DNA of 64,000 nt from DATFQI01 sp963816955 (GCA_963816955.1 CAWFME010000003.1:248001-312000), one strand, 5' to 3'. Counted from the stretch's first letter, positions 44,379 to 53,455 are shown. A program made the numbers and translations. Notes: a model not told the origin generated them from the letters alone.

Positions 44379-47300
44379 GTGTCCGCGACCGCCCAAGACC
44401 TCCGCTCGCGCCTGGCGGAGCTGACGCTGCGCGACGCGCACCGCCTCAAGCGCCGGCTCGACCGCGTGAGGCGGCATCCGGACCCGAAGGCGCTGCGCAA
44501 GCTCGAGGCCGACGTGGAGCGCGCGGAGGCGCGCGTGGCCAAGCGCCGCGCCGCCGTGCCCGCCGTGTCCTATCCGCCCGAGCTGCCGGTCAGCGGCCGG
44601 CGCGAGGACCTGCTGGCGGCGATCGGTGGCGACAACCAGGTCATCGTCGTAGCCGGCGAGACGGGCTCGGGCAAGACGACGCAGATCCCGAAGCTCTGCC
44701 TGGAGCTCGGGCGCGGCGTTCGCGGGGCGATCGCGCACACGCAGCCGCGGCGGCTGGCCGCGCGCACGGTCGCGGAGCGGATCGCGTACGAGCTGAAGGT
44801 GCCGCTCGGCGGCCCGGTCGGCTTCGCGATGCGCTTCAGCGACCGCAGCTCGGAGGACACGCTCGTGCGGCTGATGACCGACGGCCTGCTGCTCGCCGAG
44901 ATCCACCACGATCCGCTGCTGCGCCGCTACGACACGGTGATCGTCGACGAGGCGCACGAGCGCAGCCTCAACATCGACTTCCTGCTCGGGTACCTGGCGC
45001 GGATCCTGCCCAAGCGGCCGGACCTGAAGGTGATCATCACCTCGGCGACGATCGACCCCGAGCGTTTCGCCGAGCACTTCGGTGGCGCGCCCATCATCGA
45101 GGTCTCGGGCCGCACGTATCCCGTCGAGCTCCGCTACGCGCCCGTCGAGGAGGACGAGGACGTCGTCGACGCGATCGGCGACGCCTGCGAGGCGCTTCTG
45201 CGCGAGCGCCGCGGCGACGTGCTCGTGTTCCTCTCCGGCGAGCGCGAGATCCGCGACGCCGCGGAGGCGCTGCGCGGCCGGCTGCCGGACTCCGTCGAGC
45301 TGCTGCCGCTCTACGCGCGGCTCTCGACGGCCGAGCAGCAGCGCGTCTTCAAGCCGCACGCCAAGCACCGCGTCGTGCTCGCCACCAACGTCGCCGAGAC
45401 CTCGCTGACGGTGCCCGGCATCCGCTCGGTGGTCGACCCGGGCAGCGCGCGGATCAGCCGCTACAGCGCTCGGCTGAAGGTGCAGCGGCTGCCGATCGAG
45501 GCGATCTCGCAGGCCTCGGCCGACCAGCGCAAGGGCCGCTGCGGGCGCACGTCCGACGGCGTAGCGATCCGCCTCTACTCCGAGGAGGACTTCGAGGCGC
45601 GCCCGCGCTTCACCGACCCGGAGATCCTGCGCACGAACCTCGCCGCGGTGATCCTGCGGATGGCCGCGCTCGAGCTCGGCGACATCGAGGCGTTCCCGTT
45701 CCTGGACCCGCCCGACCGCCGCCAGATCCGCGACGGCATCCGGCTGCTGCAGGAGCTGCGCGCGATCGACGCCGAGGGCCGGCTGACCCAGGTGGGCCGG
45801 CGGCTCGCCCAGCTGCAGGTCGACCCGCGGATGGGCCGGATGATCCTCGAGGCCGGCGAGCTCGACTGCGCCGCCGAGGTGATCCCGATCGTCGCCGCGC
45901 TGTCGATCCAGGACCCGCGCGAGCGCCCGGCCGAGCAGCGCGCGCAGGCCGACCAGCAGCACGCCCGCTTCGCGGACGAGACCTCCGACTTCCTCGCCTA
46001 CCTCAACCTCTGGCGCTACCTCCGCGAGCAGCAGCGGACCCTGTCGGGCAGCCAGTTCCGCAAGCGCTGCAAGGCCGAGTACCTGCACCACCTGCGCGTG
46101 CGCGAGTGGCAGGACCTCGCCGGCGAGCTGCGACGCTCGGCGAAGGAGCTCGGGATCTCGCTCAACCAGCAGCCCGCCGAGCCCGCCGCGGTCCATCGCG
46201 CGCTGCTCTCCGGCCTGCTCTCGCACGTCGGCGTCAAGGACGCCCAGGGGCGCGAGTACCTCGGCGCCCGCGGGGCCCGCTTCGCGATCTTCCCGGGCTC
46301 CGGGCTCGCGAGGAAGCCGCCCGCGTGGGCGATGGTCGCCGAGCTCGTGGAGACCTCGCGGCTGTGGGGCCGCGACGCCGCGCGGGTCGACCCGAAGTGG
46401 GTCGAGCCGCTCGCGGAGCACCTCGTGAGCCGCAGCTACTCCGAGCCGCGCTGGGTCGCGAGCCGCGCCTCCGTCGTGGCGACGGAGCGCGTGACGCTCT
46501 ACGGGCTGCCGATCGTCACGGGCCGCACGGTCCAGTACGGGCGCATCGACCCGGTGCTCTCGCGCGAGCTGTTCATCCGCCGCGCGCTGGTCGAGGGCGA
46601 GTGGGAGACGCGGCACGCGTTCTGGGCCGCCAACCAGGCGCTGCTGGAGGAGGTCGACGCGCTCGAGCAGCGCGCGCGGCGGCGCGACCTGCGGGTGAGC
46701 GACGAGGCGCTGTTCGCGTTCTACGACGAGCGCATCCCGGCCGACGTCGTCTCGGGCGCGCACTTCGACCGCTGGTGGCGCGACGCCCGCAAGGCCGACC
46801 CGGACCTGCTCACCTACACGCGCGAGCTGCTCGTCGCCGACGACGCGGCTGACACCGGCGCGGGCCGGCCGTCCGAGTGGAGGCAGGGCGAGCTCGTGCT
46901 CCCGCTGTCCTACCGCTTCGAGCCCGGGGCCGAGCACGATGGCGTCACCGTCCACGTGCCGTTGAAGGTGCTGCCGCAGCTGCGCGACGCGGGCTTCGAC
47001 TGGCTCGTGCCCGCCTTCCGGGAGGAGCTCGTCACCGCCCTGATCCGCTCGCTGCCCAAGGACGCGCGCCGCCGGCTCGTGCCGGTGCCGGAGGTGGCCG
47101 CGGAGGTGCTGGCCCTGCTCGAGCCGCGCAAGGGTCGCTTCGCCGACCAGGTGGCCGCGGAGCTCGGCCGCCTGCGCGGCGTGCGCGTGACGCGCGCGGA
47201 CTTCGACGAGGCGCGGCTGCCCGCGCACCTGCGGATGACGTTCCGCGTCGAGGACGAAGGCGGCGCCGTGGTGGCGGAGGGCACGGACCTGGCGGCGCTG

Positions 47301-48224
47301 CGCGAGCGCGTGCGCCCGCGGCTGCGGGCGGAGCTGGCGAGCGCGGCGCGCGGCATCGAGGTCCAGGGCCTGACGGCGTGGACGATCGGTGAACTGCCCA
47401 AGGTCGTCGCGCTGCCGGGCACCGGCCAGGCCGTGCGCGGCTACCCGGCGCTCGTCGACGAGCGCGACTCGGTCGCGGTGCGCGTGCTCGAGACGCCGGG
47501 CGCCCAGGCCACGGCGATGGCGGCCGGCACGCGCCGGCTGCTGCTGCTCGGGATGCCGTCGCCGATCCGCGGCGTGCAGGCCGGGCTGTCCAACGCCCAG
47601 CGGCTCGCGCTGGCGGCCGCGCCGCACGAGGGCGTCGGCGCCGTGCTCGCCGACGCCACCACCGCCGCGTTGGACGCGCTGATCGCCGAGGCGGGCGGGC
47701 CCGCGTGGGACGCGGCCGCCTTCAAGCGGCTGCGCGGGCACGTGGCAGGGCGCCTGCAGGCCAAGACCGGGGAGGTGGTGGCGCAGATGGCGCGGATCCT
47801 CGACGCGGCCCGTGACGTCGAGCGCCGCCTCGAGACGCTCTCGGCGCCGGCGTTCGAGCCCGCCCGCCGCGATCTGCGCACGCAGCTCGCGCGGCTCGTG
47901 TTCGCCGGCTTCGCCACCAAGAGCGGCGCGGCGCGGCTGGCCGACGTCGAGCGCTACCTGCAGGGCGCCGCGCGGCGCCTGGACCGGCTGCCCGACGCCA
48001 CGGCCGTCGACCGCGACCGCATGCGCGCGATCGCCGAGCTCGAGGCCGCCTACCGGCAGCGGCTGGAGAGCTGGCCGCGCGGGCGCGCGCTGCCCGACGC
48101 CCTGCGCGAGGTGCCGTGGCTGCTCGAGGAGCTGCGCGTCAGCCAGTTCGCCCAGGGCCTCGGGACCCGCGGCGCGGTCTCCGCGAAGCGCATCCGCCGC
48201 GCGCTCGAGGACGCCGCGGCCTAG
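44379..48224 (+). CDS. hrpA: HrpA-type DEAH-box RNA helicase
   Basis: ATP-dependent RNA helicase of 1281 residues, the usual HrpA length. Start GTG 44379 (VSATAQDLRSRLAEL). Motif I is AGETGSGKTTQ (K99), motif II DEAH (190-193) in VDEAHERSLNIDFLLGY, motif III SAT in ITSATID, motif VI QRKGRCGRT. HA2 and OB-fold regions follow, then the long DUF3418 C-terminal region. In E. coli HrpA acts on mRNA processing and collided ribosomes. A -10-like CATACT (44367-44372) ends six bases before the GTG and overlaps the complement of the recD2 start codon, so the two divergent genes share only nine intergenic bases. Confidence 0.95.
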   Translation: MSATAQDLRSRLAELTLRDAHRLKRRLDRVRRHPDPKALRKLEADVERAEARVAKRRAAVPAVSYPPELPVSGRREDLLAAIGGDNQVIVVAGETGSGKTTQIPKLCLELGRGVRGAIAHTQPRRLAARTVAERIAYELKVPLGGPVGFAMRFSDRSSEDTLVRLMTDGLLLAEIHHDPLLRRYDTVIVDEAHERSLNIDFLLGYLARILPKRPDLKVIITSATIDPERFAEHFGGAPIIEVSGRTYPVELRYAPVEEDEDVVDAIGDACEALLRERRGDVLVFLSGEREIRDAAEALRGRLPDSVELLPLYARLSTAEQQRVFKPHAKHRVVLATNVAETSLTVPGIRSVVDPGSARISRYSARLKVQRLPIEAISQASADQRKGRCGRTSDGVAIRLYSEEDFEARPRFTDPEILRTNLAAVILRMAALELGDIEAFPFLDPPDRRQIRDGIRLLQELRAIDAEGRLTQVGRRLAQLQVDPRMGRMILEAGELDCAAEVIPIVAALSIQDPRERPAEQRAQADQQHARFADETSDFLAYLNLWRYLREQQRTLSGSQFRKRCKAEYLHHLRVREWQDLAGELRRSAKELGISLNQQPAEPAAVHRALLSGLLSHVGVKDAQGREYLGARGARFAIFPGSGLARKPPAWAMVAELVETSRLWGRDAARVDPKWVEPLAEHLVSRSYSEPRWVASRASVVATERVTLYGLPIVTGRTVQYGRIDPVLSRELFIRRALVEGEWETRHAFWAANQALLEEVDALEQRARRRDLRVSDEALFAFYDERIPADVVSGAHFDRWWRDARKADPDLLTYTRELLVADDAADTGAGRPSEWRQGELVLPLSYRFEPGAEHDGVTVHVPLKVLPQLRDAGFDWLVPAFREELVTALIRSLPKDARRRLVPVPEVAAEVLALLEPRKGRFADQVAAELGRLRGVRVTRADFDEARLPAHLRMTFRVEDEGGAVVAEGTDLAALRERVRPRLRAELASAARGIEVQGLTAWTIGELPKVVALPGTGQAVRGYPALVDERDSVAVRVLETPGAQATAMAAGTRRLLLLGMPSPIRGVQAGLSNAQRLALAAAPHEGVGAVLADATTAALDALIAEAGGPAWDAAAFKRLRGHVAGRLQAKTGEVVAQMARILDAARDVERRLETLSAPAFEPARRDLRTQLARLVFAGFATKSGAARLADVERYLQGAARRLDRLPDATAVDRDRMRAIAELEAAYRQRLESWPRGRALPDALREVPWLLEELRVSQFAQGLGTRGAVSAKRIRRALEDAAA

Positions 48225-48287
48225 CCGCGCGCGGGGAGGCGGCTTGCGCCGCCGCGGCGGCTGGGCGCGCCTGCTAGGACGGGAGGG

Positions 48288-49952
48288 GTGCGCCGGCGCC
48301 GCCGCTCGAGCTTCTCGTCGACCCCTGACGGCATGGGGAGCGTCCGCTGGCTGCAGCCGGCGGGCGTGCGGCGCGCACCCCGCCGCCGGCCGCCGGTCGT
48401 GCCGGTCCTGCTGCTGCTGGCCGTCCTCGCCGGGGCCGCCGGCGTGGGCTACGTGCTGCTCGCGCGCCAGGCCGCCACCGACCGCCGCCAGGACGCCGTC
48501 GACCGCTTCGTGGCGGCCTGGGAGCGCGGCGACTATCCGGCGATGTGGCGCTCGATCACGCCCGAGCGGCGCCGCGACTGGCCGCTGGCCGAGTTCGCCT
48601 CCAGCTACCGGATCGCCGCGCAGGCGGCGACCGTCGAGGACGTCGAGGTCCGGCCGGCGCCGAAGCTCGCCGGCGGGCGGGCGCCGGTGCGGGTGCGGGT
48701 GCGCACGCGCGACTTCGGGGAGCTGCGCGGCCCCGTGACGCTGCGCGTGGCCGACCGCGACGGCAGGTCCTACCTGGACTGGTCGCCCTCCTGGCGCCTG
48801 CCCGGCCTGCGCGAGGGCGAGAACGTCCGCCGCCGCGTGCTCGAGCGGCCGGCCCGGAGGCCGATCCTCGCCGCCGACGGCAGCCGGCTGGAGAGCGAGC
48901 CCACGATGGCGACGGTCATCGGCGCCCCGCCCGCCGGCGGCGAGCCGGGCTCCGGCCTGCAGGCGCTCTACGACGAGCGCCTCGGTGGCCGCCCGGGCGC
49001 CGAGCTGCACTTCGGCAAGCGGATCGTCAAGCGCGTGGCGGTCAAGCGCGGCCGTGCACTGCGCACCACGCTCTCGCCGGCCGTGCAGCGCGCCGCCACC
49101 GAGGCGCTCGGCGACCGGCTCGGAGGCGTCGCCGTGATCCGCCCGCGCACCGGCCGCGTGCTCGCGATGGCGGGGATCGCCGCCTCCGGCCCGCAGCCGC
49201 CGGGCTCGACGTTCAAGATCATCACGCTCGCGGGCGCGCTGCAGGCGGGCGTCGTGAGCCCGTCGAGCTCGTATCCGGTGCAGACGGCGACGACCCTCTC
49301 AGGCGTGCGGCTCGCGAACGCGAGCAACGAGTCGTGCGGCGGCTCGCTGGCGACCTCGTTCGCGCACTCCTGCAACTCGGTCTTCGCGCCGATCGGGGCC
49401 AAGCTCGGCGCGAAGCGGCTCGTCCGCTTCGCGGAGGCGTTCGGGTTCAACGACGAGCCACGGCTCCCGGACGAGCGGCCGAGCACGATCGCCAAGGACC
49501 TCAAGGACGACCTCGCCGTGGGCTCGGCCGCGATCGGCCAGGAGCGCGATCTCGCCACGGCCGTGCAGATGGCCTCCGTGGGCGCCACGATCGCCAACCG
49601 CGGGGTGCGGGTGCGGCCGCGCGTCGTCAGCTCGGAGCGCGGCGGGCGGCGCCGGGTCGTCTCGCGCCGGGTCGCCGCCCAGGTGCGCGACATGATGCTC
49701 GGCGTCGTGCGCGGCGGCACGGGCGGCGCCGCGGCGCTGCCGGGCGTCGAGGTCGCCGGCAAGACCGGCACCGCCGAGCTGCGACCCACCCACGGCGGGC
49801 CGATCGACCCGAAGAACACGGACGCGTGGTTCGTCGCGTTCGCGCCCGCCTCGCAGCCCACGGTCGCCGTTGCGGTGATGCTCGTCGGCGCCGGGCAGGG
49901 CGGCGCGACCGCCGCTCCGGTCGCCCGCGAGGTGCTCGCCGCCGCGCTCTGA
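48288..49952 (+). CDS. Class B penicillin-binding protein (peptidoglycan transpeptidase)
   Basis: A 554-residue membrane-anchored DD-transpeptidase that cross-links peptidoglycan outside the membrane. It has a basic N-terminus, one membrane helix at about residues 37-58 (VPVLLLLAVLAGAAGVGYVLL) and an NTF2-like MecA-N domain at about 62-175 (AVDRFVAAWERGDYPAMW). A short linker region follows, then the transpeptidase domain. Active-site motifs are SxxK S307-K310 (GSTFK), SxN S361-N363 (HSCN) and KTG 492-494 (AGKTGTAE). The dimerisation domain is much reduced compared with FtsI. It is like actinobacterial PbpA-type or MecA-like proteins, so specific roles (elongation versus division) cannot be assigned. 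GTG 48288 has TAGGAC seven bases upstream; an ATG at 48333 is an alternative. Confidence 0.9.
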   Translation: MRRRRRSSFSSTPDGMGSVRWLQPAGVRRAPRRRPPVVPVLLLLAVLAGAAGVGYVLLARQAATDRRQDAVDRFVAAWERGDYPAMWRSITPERRRDWPLAEFASSYRIAAQAATVEDVEVRPAPKLAGGRAPVRVRVRTRDFGELRGPVTLRVADRDGRSYLDWSPSWRLPGLREGENVRRRVLERPARRPILAADGSRLESEPTMATVIGAPPAGGEPGSGLQALYDERLGGRPGAELHFGKRIVKRVAVKRGRALRTTLSPAVQRAATEALGDRLGGVAVIRPRTGRVLAMAGIAASGPQPPGSTFKIITLAGALQAGVVSPSSSYPVQTATTLSGVRLANASNESCGGSLATSFAHSCNSVFAPIGAKLGAKRLVRFAEAFGFNDEPRLPDERPSTIAKDLKDDLAVGSAAIGQERDLATAVQMASVGATIANRGVRVRPRVVSSERGGRRRVVSRRVAAQVRDMMLGVVRGGTGGAAALPGVEVAGKTGTAELRPTHGGPIDPKNTDAWFVAFAPASQPTVAVAVMLVGAGQGGATAAPVAREVLAAAL

Positions 49953-50025
49953 GAGCCCGTTTCGGAACGGACGCCGCCGAGCAGGCTTACTTGCAAGGGC
50001 AACGAGCTTTCGGAGGCGATATCGG

Positions 50026-50622
50026 ATGAATCTCGGACGACTGATCCTGCGCGGCGTCGTGGGTCCACTCTTCGTGGGGCACGGCACGCAGAAGCTGTTC
50101 GGCTGGTTCGACGGCCACGGGCCGGACGCGACCGGCGGGTTCTTCGAGAGCCTGGGGCTGCGGCCCGGCAAGCGCCACGCGACCGCCGCGGGCTGGGCGG
50201 AGACCGCGGGCGGCGCGATGCTCACGCTGGGCGCGCTCACGCCGGCCGCCCAGGCGGTCATCACCGGGACGATGGTCACCGCGATCCGCAAGGTCCACGC
50301 GCAGAACGGCCCGTGGGTCACCCAGAACGGCTTCGAGTACAACGTCACGCTGATCGCGCTCACCGCCGCGCTGACGGAGACCGGCCCCGGCCGTCCGTCG
50401 GTCGACGCCGCGCTGTTCGGCGACGGCCTCAAGGGCAAGGGCTGGGCCGTCGCGGCGCTCGCCGCCGGCGTCGCCGGGTCCTACTTCGTCACCGAGCGGC
50501 TCGTCGAGCCCGCGCCCGAGCCGGCCCCGCAGGAGGGCCACGCCGACGTGCCGGGCGATCCCGCGCTCGAGCCGCAGCCGCGCTTCGAGCGCGAGACGCA
50601 GACGGCCGATACCACCGCGTAG
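50026..50622 (+). CDS. DoxX-family membrane protein
   Basis: A 198-residue DoxX/SURF4-type membrane protein with about four helices. Family signature: LRGVVGPLFVGHGTQKLFGW at the N-terminus, then FFESLGLRPGKRHA and WAETAGGAMLTLGALTP. A GGAGG-type ribosome site lies just upstream (about 50012). The C-terminal 40 residues are Pro/Glu-rich and charged, extending beyond the usual length (about 130-150). DoxX proteins are linked to redox or thiosulfate metabolism and, in mycobacteria, to a superoxide-detoxifying complex; nothing local supports a specific role. Confidence 0.88.
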   Translation: MNLGRLILRGVVGPLFVGHGTQKLFGWFDGHGPDATGGFFESLGLRPGKRHATAAGWAETAGGAMLTLGALTPAAQAVITGTMVTAIRKVHAQNGPWVTQNGFEYNVTLIALTAALTETGPGRPSVDAALFGDGLKGKGWAVAALAAGVAGSYFVTERLVEPAPEPAPQEGHADVPGDPALEPQPRFERETQTADTTA

Positions 50623-50692
50623 AGCCACCGGCCCGCGCCGCCCCACGGGGCGGCGTGCGGCCACCGGCCCCTCCGCGTAGGGCCACCGGCCC
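50615..50692 (+). repeat. Short direct repeats downstream of doxX
   Basis: A 20-base unit (CCGCGTAG then A or G, then GCCACCGGCCC) occurs at 50615-50634, where it includes the doxX stop codon, and again at 50673-50692, with 19 of 20 bases identical. A third copy of its core GCCACCGGCC is at 50660-50669. It looks like a local duplication in the 153-base gap before the next gene. Confidence 0.6.
50636..50655 (+). terminator. Hairpin terminator after doxX
   Basis: CGCCGCCCC (50636-50644), two loop bases, GGGGCGGCG (50647-50655), 14 bases after the doxX stop. The stem is strong; there is no T-run. Confidence 0.6.
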
Positions 50693-50775
50693 CAACGGTG
50701 TACGGGCGCCCGAACCTGCGGACTCGTACTGGTCCCGTAGGCCGTGCCTCAGGACTCGGGGAGACTGCGTCCACC

Positions 50776-51105
50776 ATGAGACGCCGAACCCCCGCAGCCA
50801 AGACGCCCGATGCAGGTCTGGAGATCTGCCCGGTCTGCGGGCGCGACTTCGTCCAGCCGGTCTCCTGGGAGCCCGCCGGCGAGGCCGCTTGGTGGATGTT
50901 CCTGCGCTGCGGCGAGTGCGGCATGTCGCGCGAGGTCGCCGTCAGCAACGCCGACGCCGACCGCTTCGAGCGTGCCCTGCACGCCCGCGCCTCAGTGCTG
51001 GCCTCCCAGATGCGCGTCCTCGAGCAGGAGCGGCTGTCCGCGGAGATCGACGCCTTCGCCGACGCGCTCGAGCGCGACCTGATCGACGCCGACTTCTTCG
51101 CCTAG
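50776..51105 (+). CDS. Small zinc-ribbon protein of unknown function
   Basis: A 109-residue protein with one zinc ribbon: CPVC at about residues 21-24 (LEICPVCGRDFVQPV) and CGEC at about 46-49 (LRCGECGMSREVAV). A helical C-terminal half follows (RFERALHARASVLASQMRVL, then an acidic tail ending DADFFA). The start at ATG 50776 is taken because the ribbon begins soon after. The frame extends 26 codons upstream without resemblance to anything. I do not recognise a named family; small ribbon-plus-helix proteins of this type are common in actinobacteria. It shares its stop bases (CTAG 51102-51105) with the convergent TetR gene. Confidence 0.7.
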   Translation: MRRRTPAAKTPDAGLEICPVCGRDFVQPVSWEPAGEAAWWMFLRCGECGMSREVAVSNADADRFERALHARASVLASQMRVLEQERLSAEIDAFADALERDLIDADFFA

Positions 51106-51764
51106 GCCCTCGCGAGCCGCTTGCGGCCCTTCGCGGTCGCGGCGGCCTCAAGGCGCCCGCGCACCGCGGCGGCGGCCCGGCCGCGCGCCGTGTCGGCGCC
51201 GTTGAGCTGGCGGTCCCAGTTGAGCGCGAGGCCGAAGGCGTGCAGCTCCCACGCGAGCTGCGCGGGTTCGGTCCCCGGCTGCAGCTCGCCGCGCTCGAGC
51301 GCGCGCTCGGCCTGCTCGACGAGCAGCCCCATCCACATGTTCATCGTCTCGGCGATCAGGTCGCGCACGGGGCCGGGCCGGTTGTCGAACTCGGTGGCCG
51401 CCTCCATCAGCAGGCAGCCACCGGCGAACGTGTCGCTGTCGATGTAGTCGTGCCACGCGTCGAGCAGTGCCGCGAGGCGCTCGATGCCCTTCTTGGCGGC
51501 CAGCGCCGGCGTCACCGCCTCGTCCGAGAACACGCGCCGTGCGGCGCGGATCGTGGAGAGCTGCAGCTCCTCCTTGGAGCCGAAGTGCGCGAACAGGCCG
51601 CTCTTGCTCATCCCCAGCTCGCTCGCGAGCTGGGCGATCGAGAGGTCCTCGAGGCCGTCCGCCGAGGCGAGCTGCATCGACCGCGAGAGGATCGCCCTCC
51701 GGGTCCTGTCGCCGCGCGCGCGGCGGCCGTCGACGGGTGCAAGGGCATCTGTGACCACGCTCAT
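51102..51764 (-). CDS. TetR-family repressor
   Basis: A 220-residue TetR/AcrR repressor. The N-terminal helix-turn-helix covers about residues 20-65: RRAILSRSMQLASADGLEDL, then SIAQLASELGMSKSGLFAHF and GSKEELQLSTIRAA. The C-terminal ligand domain contains LLDAWHDYIDSDTFAGGCLL and resembles the TetR_C_16/YcdC-like group with the conserved GGCLL segment. Start ATG 51764. The AT-rich gap to the divergent GNAT gene carries candidate operators, so it probably controls both genes. The ligand is unknown. Confidence 0.9.
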   Translation of the reverse strand: MSVVTDALAPVDGRRARGDRTRRAILSRSMQLASADGLEDLSIAQLASELGMSKSGLFAHFGSKEELQLSTIRAARRVFSDEAVTPALAAKKGIERLAALLDAWHDYIDSDTFAGGCLLMEAATEFDNRPGPVRDLIAETMNMWMGLLVEQAERALERGELQPGTEPAQLAWELHAFGLALNWDRQLNGADTARGRAAAAVRGRLEAAATAKGRKRLARA

Positions 51765-51845
51765 ATGGAGAAAATAACACGATCGTTCGATCTTCTGGCA
51801 AAATCGACCGACCGTTCGTATTTCTCTCCTCCCCTCTCTCCCCCA
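51765..51845. promoter_or_regulatory. Divergent promoter/operator region of tetR and GNAT genes
   Basis: An unusually AT-rich 81-base gap. It has a perfect palindrome GATCG-TT-CGATC (51781-51792) and two copies of CGAYCGTTCG (CGATCGTTCG at 51780-51789 and CGACCGTTCG about 29 bases downstream), likely TetR operators. For tetR, TTGCCA, 17 bases, GTTATT on the minus strand bracket the first copy. TATTTC after the second copy could be the -10 of the GNAT gene. Confidence 0.65.
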
Positions 51846-52388
51846 ATGGCCGCCCTCCCCACATACGCCCCCGCCCACGAGGCCCCCGCCACCGAGGCGC
51901 CGCCCCTGCGGATCCGCGACCTCGGCCCCACCGACGAGCCGCTCGTCGACGAGCTGCACGCGAGCCTGAGCCCGCGCTCGCAGTACCAGCGCTTCCACGG
52001 CGCCAAGCCCCGCCTGTCGCCGCGCGAGCGGCGCTACCTCGCGGCGACCGACGGGCGCGACCACGTCGCGCTGGTCGCCCTCGACGGCCGCGGGGCGCCC
52101 GTCGCGATCGGGCGCTTCGTGCGCCTCCACGGTCGCCCCGACGCCGCCGACATCGCGGCCGAGGTGGTCGACCCGCTCCAGCGCCAGGGCCTCGGCTCGG
52201 ACCTCGTGGCGCGGCTCGCCCGCCGCGCCGCCGCGGTCGGCGTCGAGCGCTTCACGGCCACCGTGATGGCCGAAACCGGGCTGCGCCGGTCGCTGGTCCG
52301 CCGCGGCTGGCGCGTCGTCGAGGCCGACGGCCCGAGCGCGACGCTCGAGATCGACGTCTGGGCGCTGCTGCGCCCCGCTACGCCCTAG
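51846..52388 (+). CDS. GNAT-family N-acetyltransferase
   Basis: A 180-residue GCN5-related acetyltransferase that would move acetyl from acetyl-CoA to an amine. The fold is visible from LRIRDLGPTDEPLVDELHAS through the beta4 strand DHVALVALDGRGAPVAIGRF. The acetyl-CoA loop is VVDPLQRQGLGSDLVARLAR (Q/RxxGxG/A form) and RRSLVRRGWRVVEAD lies near the end. Start ATG 51846. The substrate is unknown; control by the divergent TetR is likely. The stop shares CTAG (52385-52388) with the convergent reductase gene. Confidence 0.85.
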   Translation: MAALPTYAPAHEAPATEAPPLRIRDLGPTDEPLVDELHASLSPRSQYQRFHGAKPRLSPRERRYLAATDGRDHVALVALDGRGAPVAIGRFVRLHGRPDAADIAAEVVDPLQRQGLGSDLVARLARRAAAVGVERFTATVMAETGLRRSLVRRGWRVVEADGPSATLEIDVWALLRPATP

Positions 52389-53449
52389 GCATCGTCCAGG
52401 TGCGGCGCCAGCCAGGCGCGGTCGGCCGGCCCGAGCCGGTCGGCCGCGGTCTTGGCCTGGTGCCAGTGGGGATAGATCAGCGGGGGCGCGCTCACGGCGT
52501 CCAGCCGGGCGTGCTCCTCCGCCGACAGCTGCAGCTCCGCCGCCGCGAGGTTGTCGGCGAGCTGCTCGTCCGTCCGCGCCCCGATCACCAGCGAGCTGAC
52601 GCCGGGGCGGCCGAGCAGCCACGCCAGCGCGACCTGCGCGGCGGAGACGCCGTGCGACTCCCCGATCTCCACTGCGGCCTCGATCACGTCGTAGGTCTGC
52701 TCCTCGTCGCGCACCGGCGGCTCGTTCCAGTCCGTCAGGTGCCGCGACCCCTCCGGCGGGCGGGCCTGGTCTCCGCGCCGGTACTTGCCCGACAGCAACC
52801 CGCCCGCGAGCGGGCTCCAGACGAGGATCCCGACGCCCTGGTCGAGCCCGGCCGGGACCAGCTCGTACTCCGCGTCGCGCGCCTGCAGCGAGTAGTAGAT
52901 CTGCTGACTGACGTAGCGCACGAGGCCGCGCCGCTCGGACTCGCCGAGCGCCTTCGAGAGCTGCCAGCCCGAGAAGTTCGAGCACCCCGCGTAGCGGATC
53001 TTGCCCGCGCGCTGCAGGTCGTCGAGCGCCGCCAGCGTCTCCTCCATCGGCGTCACGCCGTCCCACTCGTGCACCTGGTAGAGGTCGATGTGGTCCGTCC
53101 CGAGCCGGCGCAGGCTCGCCTCGCAGGAGCGGATCAGGTGGTGGCGGGAGAGGCCCGCGTCGTTGGGCCCTTCGCCCATCGCCATCCGCGCCTTGGTCGC
53201 CAGCAGCACGCGGTCGCGGCGGTCGCCGAGCGCCTGCCCGAGGATCTCCTCCGAGGCGCCGTCGGAGTAGACGTCGGCCGTGTCGATCAGGTTCACGCCG
53301 GCGTCCAGGCACGTGTCGATCTGCCGGCGCGCGCCGTCGACGTCGGTGGAGCCGACGTTCGCGAACTTGCCGCCGCCGCCGAAGGTCATCGTGCCGAGGG
53401 TGAGGGTGGAGACGCGGAGGCCGGAGCGGCCGAGCTGGCGGTATTCCAT
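52385..53449 (-). CDS. Aldo/keto reductase
   Basis: A 354-residue NADPH-dependent AKR of the YajO/Tas-like type. Residues: D and Y of NLIDTADVYSDGASEEILGQ, K of LLATKARMAMG, H of LYQVHEWDG, with CSNFSGWQL and the NADP site IGARTDEQLADNL. An FGGGG segment follows the first strand. Start ATG 53449 (MEYRQLGRSGLRVSTLTLG). On the minus strand TAGGCT (53461-53456) ends six bases upstream, so a leaderless message is likely and a TTG two codons upstream is not needed. The substrate is unknown. Confidence 0.9.
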   Translation of the reverse strand: MEYRQLGRSGLRVSTLTLGTMTFGGGGKFANVGSTDVDGARRQIDTCLDAGVNLIDTADVYSDGASEEILGQALGDRRDRVLLATKARMAMGEGPNDAGLSRHHLIRSCEASLRRLGTDHIDLYQVHEWDGVTPMEETLAALDDLQRAGKIRYAGCSNFSGWQLSKALGESERRGLVRYVSQQIYYSLQARDAEYELVPAGLDQGVGILVWSPLAGGLLSGKYRRGDQARPPEGSRHLTDWNEPPVRDEEQTYDVIEAAVEIGESHGVSAAQVALAWLLGRPGVSSLVIGARTDEQLADNLAAAELQLSAEEHARLDAVSAPPLIYPHWHQAKTAADRLGPADRAWLAPHLDDA

Positions 53450-53455
53450 GCGCAA

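Noticed and set aside
42537..49010. A 2157-codon minus-strand open frame covering hrpA and the penicillin-binding protein gene
   Set aside because: Only its last part (below 44369) is the real recD2 reading frame. The rest is antisense to two clear genes and has the biased His/Arg/Val composition produced by GC-rich third positions.
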